Assembly: GCA_016186145.1 (NCBI GenBank)
Contig: JACPMF010000019.1
Coordinates: 1-37,185 of the forward strand
DNA: 37,185 bases
Source of the DNA: Candidatus Sungiibacteriota bacterium
GTDB taxonomy: Bacteria > Patescibacteria > Paceibacteria > Sungbacterales > SURF-37
Reading direction: 5' to 3'
Shown piece after piece: positions 30,122 through 37,185 of this stretch. The notes below the pieces were generated by a model. The model did not search any database, was not told the DNA's origin, and saw only the letters and a list, made by a program, of their open reading frames with translations. The position numbers were made by a program, and so were the translations under genes. The first letter of the stretch is position 1. Each line of letters begins with the position of its first letter.

Positions 30122-30704
30122 AGCGTGCGAAGCACGCGTCAAGCCTTATCGCGAACTTACGGCTGCTTTTTTGCCTAGTTCCTTAAGGAGGACTCACCCG
30201 TTCGCCTTGGTGCACTTACACCAACCCACCTGTGTCGGTTTTCGGTACGGTCACCCAGCGGATAATCTTAGAAGCTTTTCTTGGAGGCCTGCTTTACCGA
30301 ATTTCGTCCCGCAAAACGGAACGATTTTCGCTCTGCTTGAGGCCGGGCATAACCCCCGCTGCCGGATTTGCCTGGCAGCGCCCCTTACAGCCCGAACGCA
30401 AATCCAATAATGCGCCCGGCATACTAAACCCCGTCACTCCATCGATCCGCTGGATGGTGCTGGAATATTAACCAGCTGTCCATCGACTTCGGCTTTCGCC
30501 ATTGCCTTAGGCCCGACTAACCCTTGGATGATTGTCATTGCCAAGGAAACCTTGGGTTTACGGCGTGCCGGACTTTCACCGGCATTGTGGTTACTTGTGC
30601 CAACATTCTCTCTTCCCTACGCTCCAATTCCCCTCGCGGGTGAATCTTCACTGCATAGGAAATGCTCTCCTACCGCATCGCTCCTCGCTACTGCTCGGTC
30701 GCTT

Positions 30705-30793
30705 AATATAATGCGAATCTACGAATATATGCGAATGCTACGAATGTTGTATTCGCGGTATTCGCATACCAATTCGCATTATTCGCATTATGA
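30705..30793. repeat. Family E-like insertion in 23S rRNA
   Basis: ATAATGCGAATCTACGAATA and GCGAATGCTACGAATG pair with GTATTCGCATACC, AATTCGCATTATTCGC. It is palindromic overall, closed by GCTCCTCGCT/AGCGAGGAGC-like 23S pairing. It uses the same TACGAAT/ATTCGCA vocabulary as the copy at 29151. Confidence 0.7.
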
Positions 30794-31458
30794 AAGCTCC
30801 GAACAAAAGTGAGGAGCGATACCCGCAACTTCGGTACTTTGCTTAGCCCCGATAAATTTTTAGCGCAGGGACTCTAGACGAGTGAGCTGTTACGCACTCT
30901 TTAAAGGATGGCTGCTTCTAAGCCAACCTCCTCGATGTCTGAGAATCCCCACCACCTTTAACACTGAGCAAAGATTTAGGGACCTTAGTTTGCGATCAAC
31001 GGCTGTTTCCGTTGCGCACGACGGAGCTTAGCCCCCGCCTGCTGACTGCCGGAATAACTCGCTTGCGCATTCGGAGTTTGATTGGTCAAGGCGAGTTTCC
31101 CCGCTCTTGACCATCCAGTAGCTCTACCTCGCAGCGCGCATGATCCGACGCTAGTCCAAAAACTATTTCGGAGAGAACCAGCTATTTCCAGGTTCGATTA
31201 GCTTTTCACTCCTTACCACAGGTCATCCGAAGGCGTTGCACGACCAACCGGTTCGGGCCTCCCCCGCGGTTTTAACCGGGGTTCACCCTGCCCATGGCAA
31301 GCTCACCTGGTTTCGGGTCTTTTGGATTCTACCTAAAGACATTAGACAATAGGTGCTAGATTTTAAAACATAAAATAAGAAGCAAAAAACTTTACAAAAT
31401 CTTTAACTACCTGCAGACTAAACCCAATCTGGTTCTTTTCCCAAACGGAGGAATATAT

Positions 31459-31563
31459 ATGCTAGTTACAATGCTAATCATTATCAGCGGCGTTCTTTTA
31501 GCCTGCATAGTATTTTTATTTCTTATTATCAAAGGTATCGTTGGAATCTTGATTGAACGATAA
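31459..31563 (+). CDS. 34-residue hydrophobic peptide encoded inside 23S rRNA insertion
   Basis: ATG 31459 with AAACGGAGGAATATAT upstream. The peptide is one membrane span with a basic end: MLVTMLIIISGVLLACIVFL, then FLIIKGIVGILIER. Stop TAA 31561. A terminator follows 8 bases later. The full set of signals around so short a frame argues it is expressed. Its size and single span recall small toxic or regulatory membrane peptides, but no family is recognised. Confidence 0.6.
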   Translation: MLVTMLIIISGVLLACIVFLFLIIKGIVGILIER

Positions 31564-31571
31564 CTTTTACC

Positions 31572-31593
31572 AACAGGCCTATGGCCTGTTTTT
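31572..31593 (+). terminator. Terminator of the 34-residue peptide gene
   Basis: AACAGGCC, loop TAT, GGCCTGTT, then TTT. On the opposite (rRNA) strand the tract is As, so it should not stop 23S transcription. Confidence 0.8.
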
Positions 31594-31802
31594 ATGTTCT
31601 AAAATCTAACACCTAAAATCTAAGGTCTTAAGCGCGCTATTCACACTTGGTTTCCCTTTGCCTCGGTGCCGTAAGCACCTAGACGAGTAGAATTCAAAAA
31701 CTCGTTGGCTCATTCTTCAATAGGCACCTGGTCACCCTTGCGGGCTCCCAGTCCTTGTAAGCGTATGGTTTCAGGTACTATTTCATCGCCCTCATCGGGC
31801 TG

Positions 31803-31841
<39 letters not shown>

Positions 31842-32027
31842 GTTCCGTTAGTATTTAGCCTTAGGAGACTAGTTCTCCCTGCTTCCCGCGCAGTCTCCAT
31901 ACGGCGCGGTACTCAAGAATAATTCAGAGAGCATAAGACCGTTTTCGCGTACAGGACTATTACCTTCTTTGGTGCGCCTTTCCAGGCGTCTTCTGCTAAC
32001 GAAGCCTTAATTTTTATACTCTCCCCG

Positions 32028-32152
32028 ATTGCTCCCTCCTCCGCTCCTCGCTGCGCTCGGAGCTGTGGAGGGCGAGACTCATTGCAAAAGATACTATTGC
32101 AATACTCGCCCTCCGAAGCTCTTGCGAAGCAAAGAGCGAAGGGGGGCTCGGA
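32028..32152. repeat. Hairpin expansion in 23S rRNA domain I
   Basis: GGAGGGCGAGACTCATTGCA and TATTGCAATACTCGCCCTCC form a long stem, flanked by CTCCTCGCTGCGCTCGGAG and CTCTTGCGAAGCAAAGAG hairpins. A helix extension of the type seen at variable sites. Confidence 0.6.
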
Positions 32153-32264
32153 CGAACTACTCTTACAACTGCAATTTAAATCACTTGATAAATCAAGAAA
32201 TAAAATTGCTCTGGGCTATTCCCTTTTCGCTCGCCGCTACTAAGGGAATGCGCTCCGCACATTC

Positions 32265-32350
32265 ATCAACGAATTACGAATTTTGTACGAATTTACGAAT
32301 AAACAAACTTGTAAATTCGCATATTCGCAGTAGATTCGTTATTCGTTGAT
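32265..32350. repeat. Family E insertion in 23S rRNA (full-length copy)
   Basis: Starts ATCAACGAATTACGAATTTT, contains TACGAATTTACGAATAAACA and TTCGCATATTCGC, and ends GATTCGTTATTCGTTGAT. It aligns along its whole length with 6429-6515. It lies within 23S domain I between GCTCCGCACATTC and AAAAGGCG. Confidence 0.85.
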
Positions 32351-32429
32351 AAAAGGCGAAGCCTTTCTTTCTTTTCCTCCGCTTACTGAGATGTTTCACT
32401 TCAGCGGGTATCGCGAGCGCTGCTTACGC

Positions 32430-32530
32430 AGCTAAACTAAAAATGAAAAACTTAAAATTAAAATTTAAGGAATCGTGAAAATTTTTCGCCCACCATTTTT
32501 AATTTTTCATTTTAAACTTTTAACTTAGCT
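32430..32530. repeat. AT-rich inverted-repeat insertion near the 5' end of 23S
   Basis: AGCTAAACTAAAAATGAAAA and TTTCATTTTAAACTTTTAAC plus TTAGCT are inverted. It sits on a GAGCGCTGCTT/AAGCAGCGCTC stem. The middle (TCGTGAAAATTTTTCGCCC) is not paired with either arm. It is like the insertion at 31333-31630 in style but has no ORF. Confidence 0.65.
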
Positions 32531-32688
32531 GAGAAAGCAGCGCTCATCGCTGATTTCTCAGCGATGGGTTTCCCCATTCGGAAATCGCCGGATCAAAGGT
32601 TGCTTGACACCTCCCCGACGCTTATCGCAGTCACGCCACGCCCTTCATCGCCTACGGAACCCTAGGCATCCACCATACGCCCTTATTA

Positions 32689-32714
32689 TTACTCCCCGCC
32701 CAAAACACACTTTG
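32689..32714 (-). other. 5' arm of the pre-23S processing stem
   Basis: TTACTCCCCGCCCAAAACAC then ACTTTG pairs with 26064-26088 across the whole 23S transcript. Confidence 0.75.
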
Positions 32715-32808
32715 TTTTGAACGGTTTTATTTTTAGGTTACCTGTATTAAATTTTCAAACTGCTTACCTTACCAACCATCGTCTACTCCCAAAAACAGAC
32801 GACGACCG

Positions 32809-33057
32809 ATAAGAATTTACCCCAGCACCAATTTTGCGATAAACTCCAACGCAAAGCGCTTCGCCCATAACGGGATGTGCCTATTTCTGCGGGGTTTCCT
32901 GCTGCGGGTGCGGCTCCGCCGCATCCTCGCAAAACCCGTGAAAAGCTATTTAAACGCTTTTCACCACACGCGCTTCGCTATAAACTTAAATAGCATTTTA
33001 TCTTAACAACGCGTTATTTCTTGCAGCGGCAAAATTGGTGCGGGGTTCAATTCTTAT
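32809..33057. repeat. Palindromic element, family C, copy 2 (pre-23S leader)
   Basis: ATAAGAATTTACCCCAGC and CACCAATTTTGC on the left pair with GCAAAATTGGTGCGGGG and TTCAATTCTTAT on the right. Inside is the identical GCGCTTCGCCCATAACGGG, plus AAAGCTATTTAAACGCTTTT and AAACTTAAATAGC hairpins. Just outside, ATAAGAATTGAA (to about 33104) forms a second hairpin with the right end, the same design as at ssb. It lies in the transcribed leader of the rRNA operon. Confidence 0.75.
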
Positions 33058-33103
33058 AGCCGCTCGAGCTGCGCCTTACGGCTTGCTCTCGCGGATAAGA
33101 ATT

Positions 33104-33194
33104 GAAAAACCGCGTATCCACGCGGCTCAAATGCATGAGACAGTTTAAAAACTGCTGGCAATTACGGTCCCGGGCTAGTGTCTTTTTGAGCCGC
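33104..33194. ncRNA. Candidate structured RNA in the rRNA leader
   Basis: GCGGCTCAAA (33122-33131) and TTTGAGCCGC (33185-33194) close a multi-branched fold that holds AGACA/TGTCT, CAGTTTAAAAACTG and CTGGC/GCTAG. On the + strand it is followed by a T7 tract. On the - strand (rRNA sense) the second arm overlaps CCGCGTGGATACGCGG plus TTTTT, a terminator-like hairpin, so the two folds exclude each other. It could be an attenuator of the rRNA operon or a + strand small RNA. No known family fits. Confidence 0.5.
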
Positions 33195-33242
33195 TTTTTT
33201 TGAATTTTTTGAAACAATAATCATATTTTCTTACGTTATCCA

Positions 33243-33270
33243 ATTATACGCGGCAACAAAACCCTGTCAA
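33243..33270 (-). promoter_or_regulatory. Sigma-70 promoter of the 23S-5S operon
   Basis: On the - strand TTGACA (33270-33265), 16 bases, TATAAT (33248-33243). Both hexamers are perfect. It lies between the MscS-like gene terminator and the rRNA leader, about 560 bases before the mature 23S 5' end. No 16S gene separates them. Confidence 0.85.
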
Positions 33271-33310
33271 GAGAAACAAGGGCGGTGTGGATAACCATTG
33301 CACCGATAAC

Positions 33311-33337
33311 CAAAATCCCGCCAGCGGCGGGATTTTG
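33311..33337. terminator. Terminator between the TM-repeat membrane protein and the rRNA promoter
   Basis: Perfect 12-bp palindrome CAAAATCCCGCC, loop AGC, GGCGGGATTTTG. It ends the upstream leftward gene and insulates the rRNA promoter. Confidence 0.85.
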
Positions 33338-33360
33338 AAATCTTCTCAACACATTCATTT

Positions 33361-34044
33361 CTAGGATCCGCGGACCTCGCGGATAACTCGATCAACAACT
33401 GCTCCTGCCGCATCTTTTCCGCCAAGACCGAATGCCAAGCCGAACGCCAAAGCAAGCATAGCAACAAGGCCGGTGACAACCGTCTGAAGAAGAACGGTCG
33501 CAACACCCAACTGCAAAAGCGCTGCCACAATTGCGAATACCCAGACTGACCATCGCGCTACCAAACCGACCAATGAGCCGCGGCGAAGACCGGCCGCCTC
33601 AACAGAACCGCGAACTACCCGTTCTGCCACTTCCGCCACCAATGCTGCGATGACCAAGATCAAAACGGCAACCACGACATTCGGAAGATAGAGCAACACG
33701 GAAGTCAAGAAATCGGTAACCTGCGTCAATTGAAGAATGTTTGCGGCAGCAAGAAGCGCTACTATGATCAAAAACCATCTCACCAAACCGCCGACAAAAG
33801 CGCCGGTGTTCAACCGCATGCCGGCTCGCTCCATTGCTTTCTCGAAGTCAAGCTTTGCAAGAAACATGTCCACACGAAGGGCCTTAATCACCTGCTCGAC
33901 GAGCTTGCCTAGGGCAACCGCAATAATCCACCCGATAACAAAAACAATAAGGGCAGAAAGAAGAAATGGCACGAAACTCACCACTGCAGACCATGCTTGT
34001 TGCAAGGACGCAACTACGACATCACCCCATGTTTGAAATATCAT
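33361..34044 (-). CDS. Membrane protein with conserved TM helix repeats (mechanosensitive-channel related)
   Basis: 227 residues from ATG 34044 (MIFQTWGDVVVASLQQAWSA); a longer frame starts at 34080. Four to five membrane segments. Repeated units FVPFLLSALIVFVIGWIIAV and YLPNVVVAVLILVIAALVAE are the conserved TM helix found in CmpX/MscS-like proteins. The C-terminal MLALAFGLAFGLGGKDAAGA is the pore-helix-like glycine segment. It likely responds to membrane tension or ions. It lacks the large cytosolic vestibule of MscS. Confidence 0.8.
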   Translation of the reverse strand: MIFQTWGDVVVASLQQAWSAVVSFVPFLLSALIVFVIGWIIAVALGKLVEQVIKALRVDMFLAKLDFEKAMERAGMRLNTGAFVGGLVRWFLIIVALLAAANILQLTQVTDFLTSVLLYLPNVVVAVLILVIAALVAEVAERVVRGSVEAAGLRRGSLVGLVARWSVWVFAIVAALLQLGVATVLLQTVVTGLVAMLALAFGLAFGLGGKDAAGAVVDRVIREVRGS

Positions 34045-34233
34045 AGCGTAAATAAAAAGAAACGAAGCGCGCTGAACCATGCATCAGTTAAACGCGCTTG
34101 TTTTTTACTATTAAAACTGTTAAAACTCCCTTCCCGAACGCCCAAGCGGCTTCGGACCGACCCGGAAGTCTGTAAATTAGTACCGTTTTATTATACTTCC
34201 TCTATCGCCAGCTCCAAAACCGTTTATCCACAA

Positions 34234-34482
34234 CTATCGCTTTTCGTTCTTATGAGTCCTTTGTGGGCTCTTCACATCTTCAACCTCTTTTTCCATTCGT
34301 TTTTCGACTTCCTCAATTTCTTTCATGAGTTCGCGACTCAACAATTCTTCGCATTTTTTCGAGTCTTTGGCAGATTTAAACTCCGGAAGTTCGCCAATGA
34401 ACTGACTTAAGGCAGCCTTAAGATTATCGAAACCACTGTGAACGAACTTTTCCGCCTCGGAAACCTCAACCCTGAATACCAA
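34234..34482 (-). CDS. Small charged helical protein, unknown (82 aa, TTG start)
   Basis: Open from a TTG at 34482 with no obvious Shine-Dalgarno. The sequence looks like a helical protein (VSEAEKFVHSGFDNLKAALS, ELLSRELMKEIEEVEKRMEK) with a very basic end. Codon use looks protein-like, but the start is unsure. 34483-34596 upstream holds nothing I recognise. Confidence 0.45.
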   Translation of the reverse strand: MVFRVEVSEAEKFVHSGFDNLKAALSQFIGELPEFKSAKDSKKCEELLSRELMKEIEEVEKRMEKEVEDVKSPQRTHKNEKR

Positions 34483-34596
34483 AGATAATGTGGGGATTCG
34501 AATACAATAACCCTGCTCTTCTTTATTTTAGCACTTTTTGCTATATTTATCCCAACTTATCCACATGATCCTGCTTTATACAGGACATATGAAGGG

Positions 34597-34656
34597 CCAC
34601 CAATAAAAACGCGAAATGCCACTAATTTTAATGACACTTCGTGTAAATATTGGCGG
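34597..34656. repeat. Long imperfect palindrome just upstream of efp
   Basis: CCACCAATAAAAACGCGAAATG pairs (arm to arm) with CACTTCGTGTAAATATTGGCGG around the loop CCACTAATTTTAATGA. It ends 19 bases before the efp ATG, so it would form in the leader. No second copy is seen in the window. Confidence 0.5.
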
Positions 34657-34675
34657 TTAGTAATGTCTGCGCAGC

Positions 34676-35242
34676 ATGCTTTCAATAAATGACCTAAAAA
34701 GCGGACTTGTTATAACGATCGATAATGAGCCCTATCAAATTCTCGAAGTAAAGCACCTCCATATGGGAAGAGGGGGGTCTTCAATCCAAACCCGCATCCG
34801 AAACCTAAAAACCGGACAGGTTTTGCAAAGAAACTTTAAGCCGGCTGACGCTTTTGAAGAGGCAGATATTGAAAAAAGAAAAGTTACATTCGTCTATGCG
34901 CACCGCGGTGAATATGTTTTTTCGGAGGCCGGCAAACGCTTTTCTCTCAAGGAAAACGAAGTTGGCGATATCCGAAAATGGCTCAAGCCGAATACCGAAA
35001 TCGAAGCGGTATTTTTAGACGATGCGCTTCTTTCCATCAATGTTCCTATCAAAATCGACTTTCGGATTACCGAATCGCCGCCGGGACTTAAAGGAGATAC
35101 GGCCCAAGGAGGCACGAAGATTGCGACCATAGAAACCGGAGCAAAAATTTCCGTGCCGCTGTTTATCAATGAGGGAGACGTAATCAGGGTGAATACCCAA
35201 ACAGGAGAGTATGCGGAAAGGGTTGAGAAAATGAAAGACTAA
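34676..35242 (+). CDS. efp: Translation elongation factor P
   Basis: 188 residues in three OB-like domains. The start is MLSINDLKSGLVITIDNEPY, then QILEVKHLHMGRGGSSIQTR and IRNLKTGQVLQRNFKPADAF. The C-terminal domain has INVPIKIDFRITESPPGLKG and ISVPLFINEGDVIRVNTQTG. EF-P rescues ribosomes stalled at polyproline. The domain I tip, usually PGKG with a modifiable Lys, reads MGRGG with Arg at position 32. No modification gene is in the window. No Shine-Dalgarno before ATG 34676. Confidence 0.96.
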   Translation: MLSINDLKSGLVITIDNEPYQILEVKHLHMGRGGSSIQTRIRNLKTGQVLQRNFKPADAFEEADIEKRKVTFVYAHRGEYVFSEAGKRFSLKENEVGDIRKWLKPNTEIEAVFLDDALLSINVPIKIDFRITESPPGLKGDTAQGGTKIATIETGAKISVPLFINEGDVIRVNTQTGEYAERVEKMKD

Positions 35243-35273
35243 CAGTTTTAAAAAGACCTGCTCACGGAAACAC

Positions 35274-35301
35274 AAACGCCGCCAGCTAGCTGACGGCGTT
35301 T
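35274..35301. terminator. Bidirectional terminator between efp and the ATPase gene
   Basis: AAACGCCGCCAGCT/AGCTGACGGCGTTT, one G-U position in a 14-bp stem, between the convergent ends of efp and the ATPase gene. Confidence 0.8.
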
Positions 35302-35314
35302 GCTCGTTCTATAC

Positions 35315-37185
35315 TTACTCAAAAGTGATTCTCTCCCCCGGTTGAATTATCTTTCCATTTTTATCTTCTTCCTGATGTTTCGCCTTTTCTTCCTCCCTCA
35401 CGACAGACTGTGAAAGTATTTCTCTTAAACCCTGAAGATCAACTTCCTTTTTTTGCGGCTGCGGCCTTGTGAACTCCCTTCTCCCGGGCCTTGATGAGTG
35501 ATCCGAAGAAATTTCAGACTCATCATGGCCGTTAAAATCCCCCGATTCGTCTTTTGCTGTTTCTTTCGGTTTTAACACATCGAGTGACAAAGGCCTGCTG
35601 ACAGCAGGAGGAAAACGGACTGCCGGCCTTGAAGGAACCGACTTCTGCAAAGCTGGTCTGGGTGAAGAAAAACGGCTAACCGAAGGAGCGCTCGGCGGAA
35701 CAGGATTCCGTGGAGATTCTGGTGGAGCAGGAATGGCTTCGCCGCGCCGTAACATCTCAAGATGTTTTTCGCAGTACACCGGCCGCCTTTTATCGGGCAT
35801 AAAAGGAACCATAACCAATTCGCCATCTATAGCGCAACGAGCTTCATAAAGCTTCCGGTCGGCTTTCCTTGCCGCTCCCCCATCCGCCGGCCCGAACATA
35901 GGAGCTGGCGAAATATCATTTCCGGTTCGGACCGAGGCTGCCGCGCCGAAAGAAAGACCGTGAAATTTCTCTATTTTCTGCCTTACTTCTTCTGCGGACG
36001 TCCCGTACTGCTTGCGCGATAATTTAATTATCGCCTCACGATTGCTTTTCGCGGGTTTTGGCAGGGGCGCTAAGGTTGTCGCCGAGAACGGCCGCGAAGC
36101 AATCCCGTCAATCATGAGCTTCAAATAAATTTGAGCAAAACCCAGGTTTACCAAGTCCTCCGCCATAAACTCCGGGTTAAACTCTTTTTCCAAAAGCTCC
36201 GCATCCGGCGCACCAACCCGAAACGTAACAGTAGTCCCTACGTTGCCGAATACCGCATCAGCTACTTTTTCATCCATCTGTGCCACATACTGGTGCGCAA
36301 GAATAAGACTCAAACGGTATTTCCGGGCTTCGGCAAGAATATTTGCGAAAGATTCTGTCGCGAAGTTTTGAAACTCGTCAACATAAAGGTAGAAATCACG
36401 CCGTTCTTCCTCCGGAACATCAACACGAGTCATTGCGGTCAAATATAATTTTGTCACCAGCATTGCGCCAAGAAGCCGGGAATTCTCTTCCCCGACTTTT
36501 CCTTTGGAAATATTCATAATGAAAATTTTTCCGCCATCCATTACCTCCCGCATGTCAACCGAAGACCGTTCTTGGCCGACAATATTGCGAATCAACGGAT
36601 TCGAAGTGAACTGGCCGATCTTATTTTGAATAGCTGCTGATGCCTCCGTCGCAAAACGCTCCTGATATTGGGCATATTCTTTTTCCCAAAAAGCGCGCAC
36701 CACCGGATCGGTAAGTTGAAAAACAATGCTTTTCCTGAATTCCTTATCCGCGAACATCCGGTTAATTCCAAGCAGTGTGGAACCCGGGACCTCAAGAAGC
36801 GCCAAAATTGAATTTGAAAGCAAGTACTCCATTCTCGCCGACCAGACATCCGGCCAAATCTTTTTAAAAACACCCAGGAGCCCCGATGCGATAAGGTGCC
36901 GTTGCTCCGGCAAAACGCTTTCCATACTGTTGAAAGCAACGGGGTATTCCAGATCCGACGGATTGAAATAAATAACATCTTCAATTCGTTCCGAAGGCAC
37001 AAAATCGAGCATCCGCTCCGCAAACTCTCCGTGGGGATCAATTATGCCAAGGCCTTTCCCGTTTTGAATGTCCTGAATAGCCATATTCTCAAGAAGCGTG
37101 GTTTTCCCCATGCCGGTTTTCCCGATGATGTACATGTGTTTTCGGCGGTCAGCGGGCTTTATGCCAAAACGCCGCCTCGCATCGC
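35315..37185 (-). CDS. Type IV secretion VirD4/TraD-like (TraM-recognition domain) ATPase, truncated by the window edge
   Basis: At least 622 residues. The frame stays open to the edge, with FGIKPADRRKH before the Met at 37135. Walker A is MYIIGKTGMGKTTLLENMAI, then GLGIIDPHGEFAE, and Walker B is DFYLYVDEFQNFATESFANI. LAEARKYRLSLILAHQYVAQ and FRVGAPDAELLEKEFNPEF are typical of the coupling-protein ATPases. The C-terminal part has CAIDGELVMVPFMPDKRRPV followed by YCEKHLEML, a possible zinc-binding pair, and a Pro/Ser-rich tail. In CPR such ATPases are near-universal and may drive DNA or protein transport or pilus systems; no partners are in the window. Confidence 0.85.
   Translation of the reverse strand, partial: DARRRFGIKPADRRKHMYIIGKTGMGKTTLLENMAIQDIQNGKGLGIIDPHGEFAERMLDFVPSERIEDVIYFNPSDLEYPVAFNSMESVLPEQRHLIASGLLGVFKKIWPDVWSARMEYLLSNSILALLEVPGSTLLGINRMFADKEFRKSIVFQLTDPVVRAFWEKEYAQYQERFATEASAAIQNKIGQFTSNPLIRNIVGQERSSVDMREVMDGGKIFIMNISKGKVGEENSRLLGAMLVTKLYLTAMTRVDVPEEERRDFYLYVDEFQNFATESFANILAEARKYRLSLILAHQYVAQMDEKVADAVFGNVGTTVTFRVGAPDAELLEKEFNPEFMAEDLVNLGFAQIYLKLMIDGIASRPFSATTLAPLPKPAKSNREAIIKLSRKQYGTSAEEVRQKIEKFHGLSFGAAASVRTGNDISPAPMFGPADGGAARKADRKLYEARCAIDGELVMVPFMPDKRRPVYCEKHLEMLRRGEAIPAPPESPRNPVPPSAPSVSRFSSPRPALQKSVPSRPAVRFPPAVSRPLSLDVLKPKETAKDESGDFNGHDESEISSDHSSRPGRREFTRPQPQKKEVDLQGLREILSQSVVREEEKAKHQEEDKNGKIIQPGERITFE

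Larger units (their letters stand above)
31333..31630. mobile_element. Insertion in 23S rRNA with ~38-bp inverted ends and its own small gene
   Basis: The left end TAAAGACATTAGACAATAGG then TGCTAGATTTTAAAACATA pairs with the right end TATGTTCTAAAATCTAACAC then CTAAAATCTAAGGTCTTA. It lies just 5' (in rRNA sense) of the complement of GACCCGAAACC. The inside carries a + strand ORF with Shine-Dalgarno and a terminator, so it reads opposite to the rRNA. No transposase. It resembles an intervening sequence or MITE with a passenger. Confidence 0.72.

Noticed and set aside
29927..30812. Several + strand ORFs of 80-97 codons within the 23S region
   Set aside because: They are translations of the complement of conserved rRNA exons and lack ribosome-binding sites; only the 34-codon ORF in the insertion has full signals.
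33104..33194. tRNA gene in the rRNA leader
   Set aside because: No acceptor stem with CCA-type end, no anticodon arm and no T-loop GTTCGA consensus could be placed.

Overview
The window looks like a chromosomal segment of a Patescibacteria (Candidate Phyla Radiation, probably Parcubacteria-like) bacterium. The reasons are a rpsF-ssb-rpsR cluster with a terminator and no rplI behind it, a split transketolase, an RpiB-type isomerase, many short operons, small Cys-motif membrane proteins of CPR style, an envelope/secretion ATPase, and a 23S rRNA gene swollen to about 6.6 kb by introns. TGA is used as a stop (for example at the ends of the HAD and zinc-ribbon genes), so the standard bacterial code applies. 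The lineage is inferred; no search was run.

Layout. 1-2770 (+): end of ychF, then rpsF, ssb, rpsR. 2790-5115 (-): a sugar-modification operon of a Gfo/Idh/MocA oxidoreductase, a HAD phosphatase and a GHMP kinase that has lost its ATP-binding region. 5400-14141 (-): division and cell-wall genes transcribed in the order rplY, a coiled-coil/lytic transglycosylase, murD, ftsW, murG, a RodZ-like protein and recA; two small membrane-protein genes sit on the opposite strand, each closed by its own terminator. 14185-21520 (-): a carbon cluster (rpe, rpiB, transketolase N and C halves, a PfkB kinase, a zinc-ribbon protein, a class II aldolase, a D-2-hydroxyacid dehydrogenase), with a GIY-YIG nuclease cassette between the two transketolase halves. 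21599-25435 (-): rodA, small envelope and hypothetical genes, and a GNAT acetyltransferase.

25490-33270 (-) is the most unusual part: a 23S-5S rRNA operon with no 16S gene. A near-consensus promoter at 33243-33270 is followed by a structured leader, a 23S gene with four group I introns (two with LAGLIDADG genes, one with a 56-codon ORF) and at least six further insertions, and then an intact 5S gene that lies inside a second, interrupted 5S gene. After this come a membrane protein with conserved TM repeats (-), efp (+) and a VirD4/TraD-like ATPase running off the right edge (-).

A theme runs through the window. Several families of short palindromic elements (called A to H here) occupy the intergenic gaps, and some of the same families are found inside rRNA genes, inside introns and in frame inside proteins. 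Family E is the clearest case: nearly the same 87-bp palindrome lies upstream of recA and inside 23S rRNA. Family C surrounds the intact 5S gene. These look like small mobile palindromes that have colonised even the rRNA operon.
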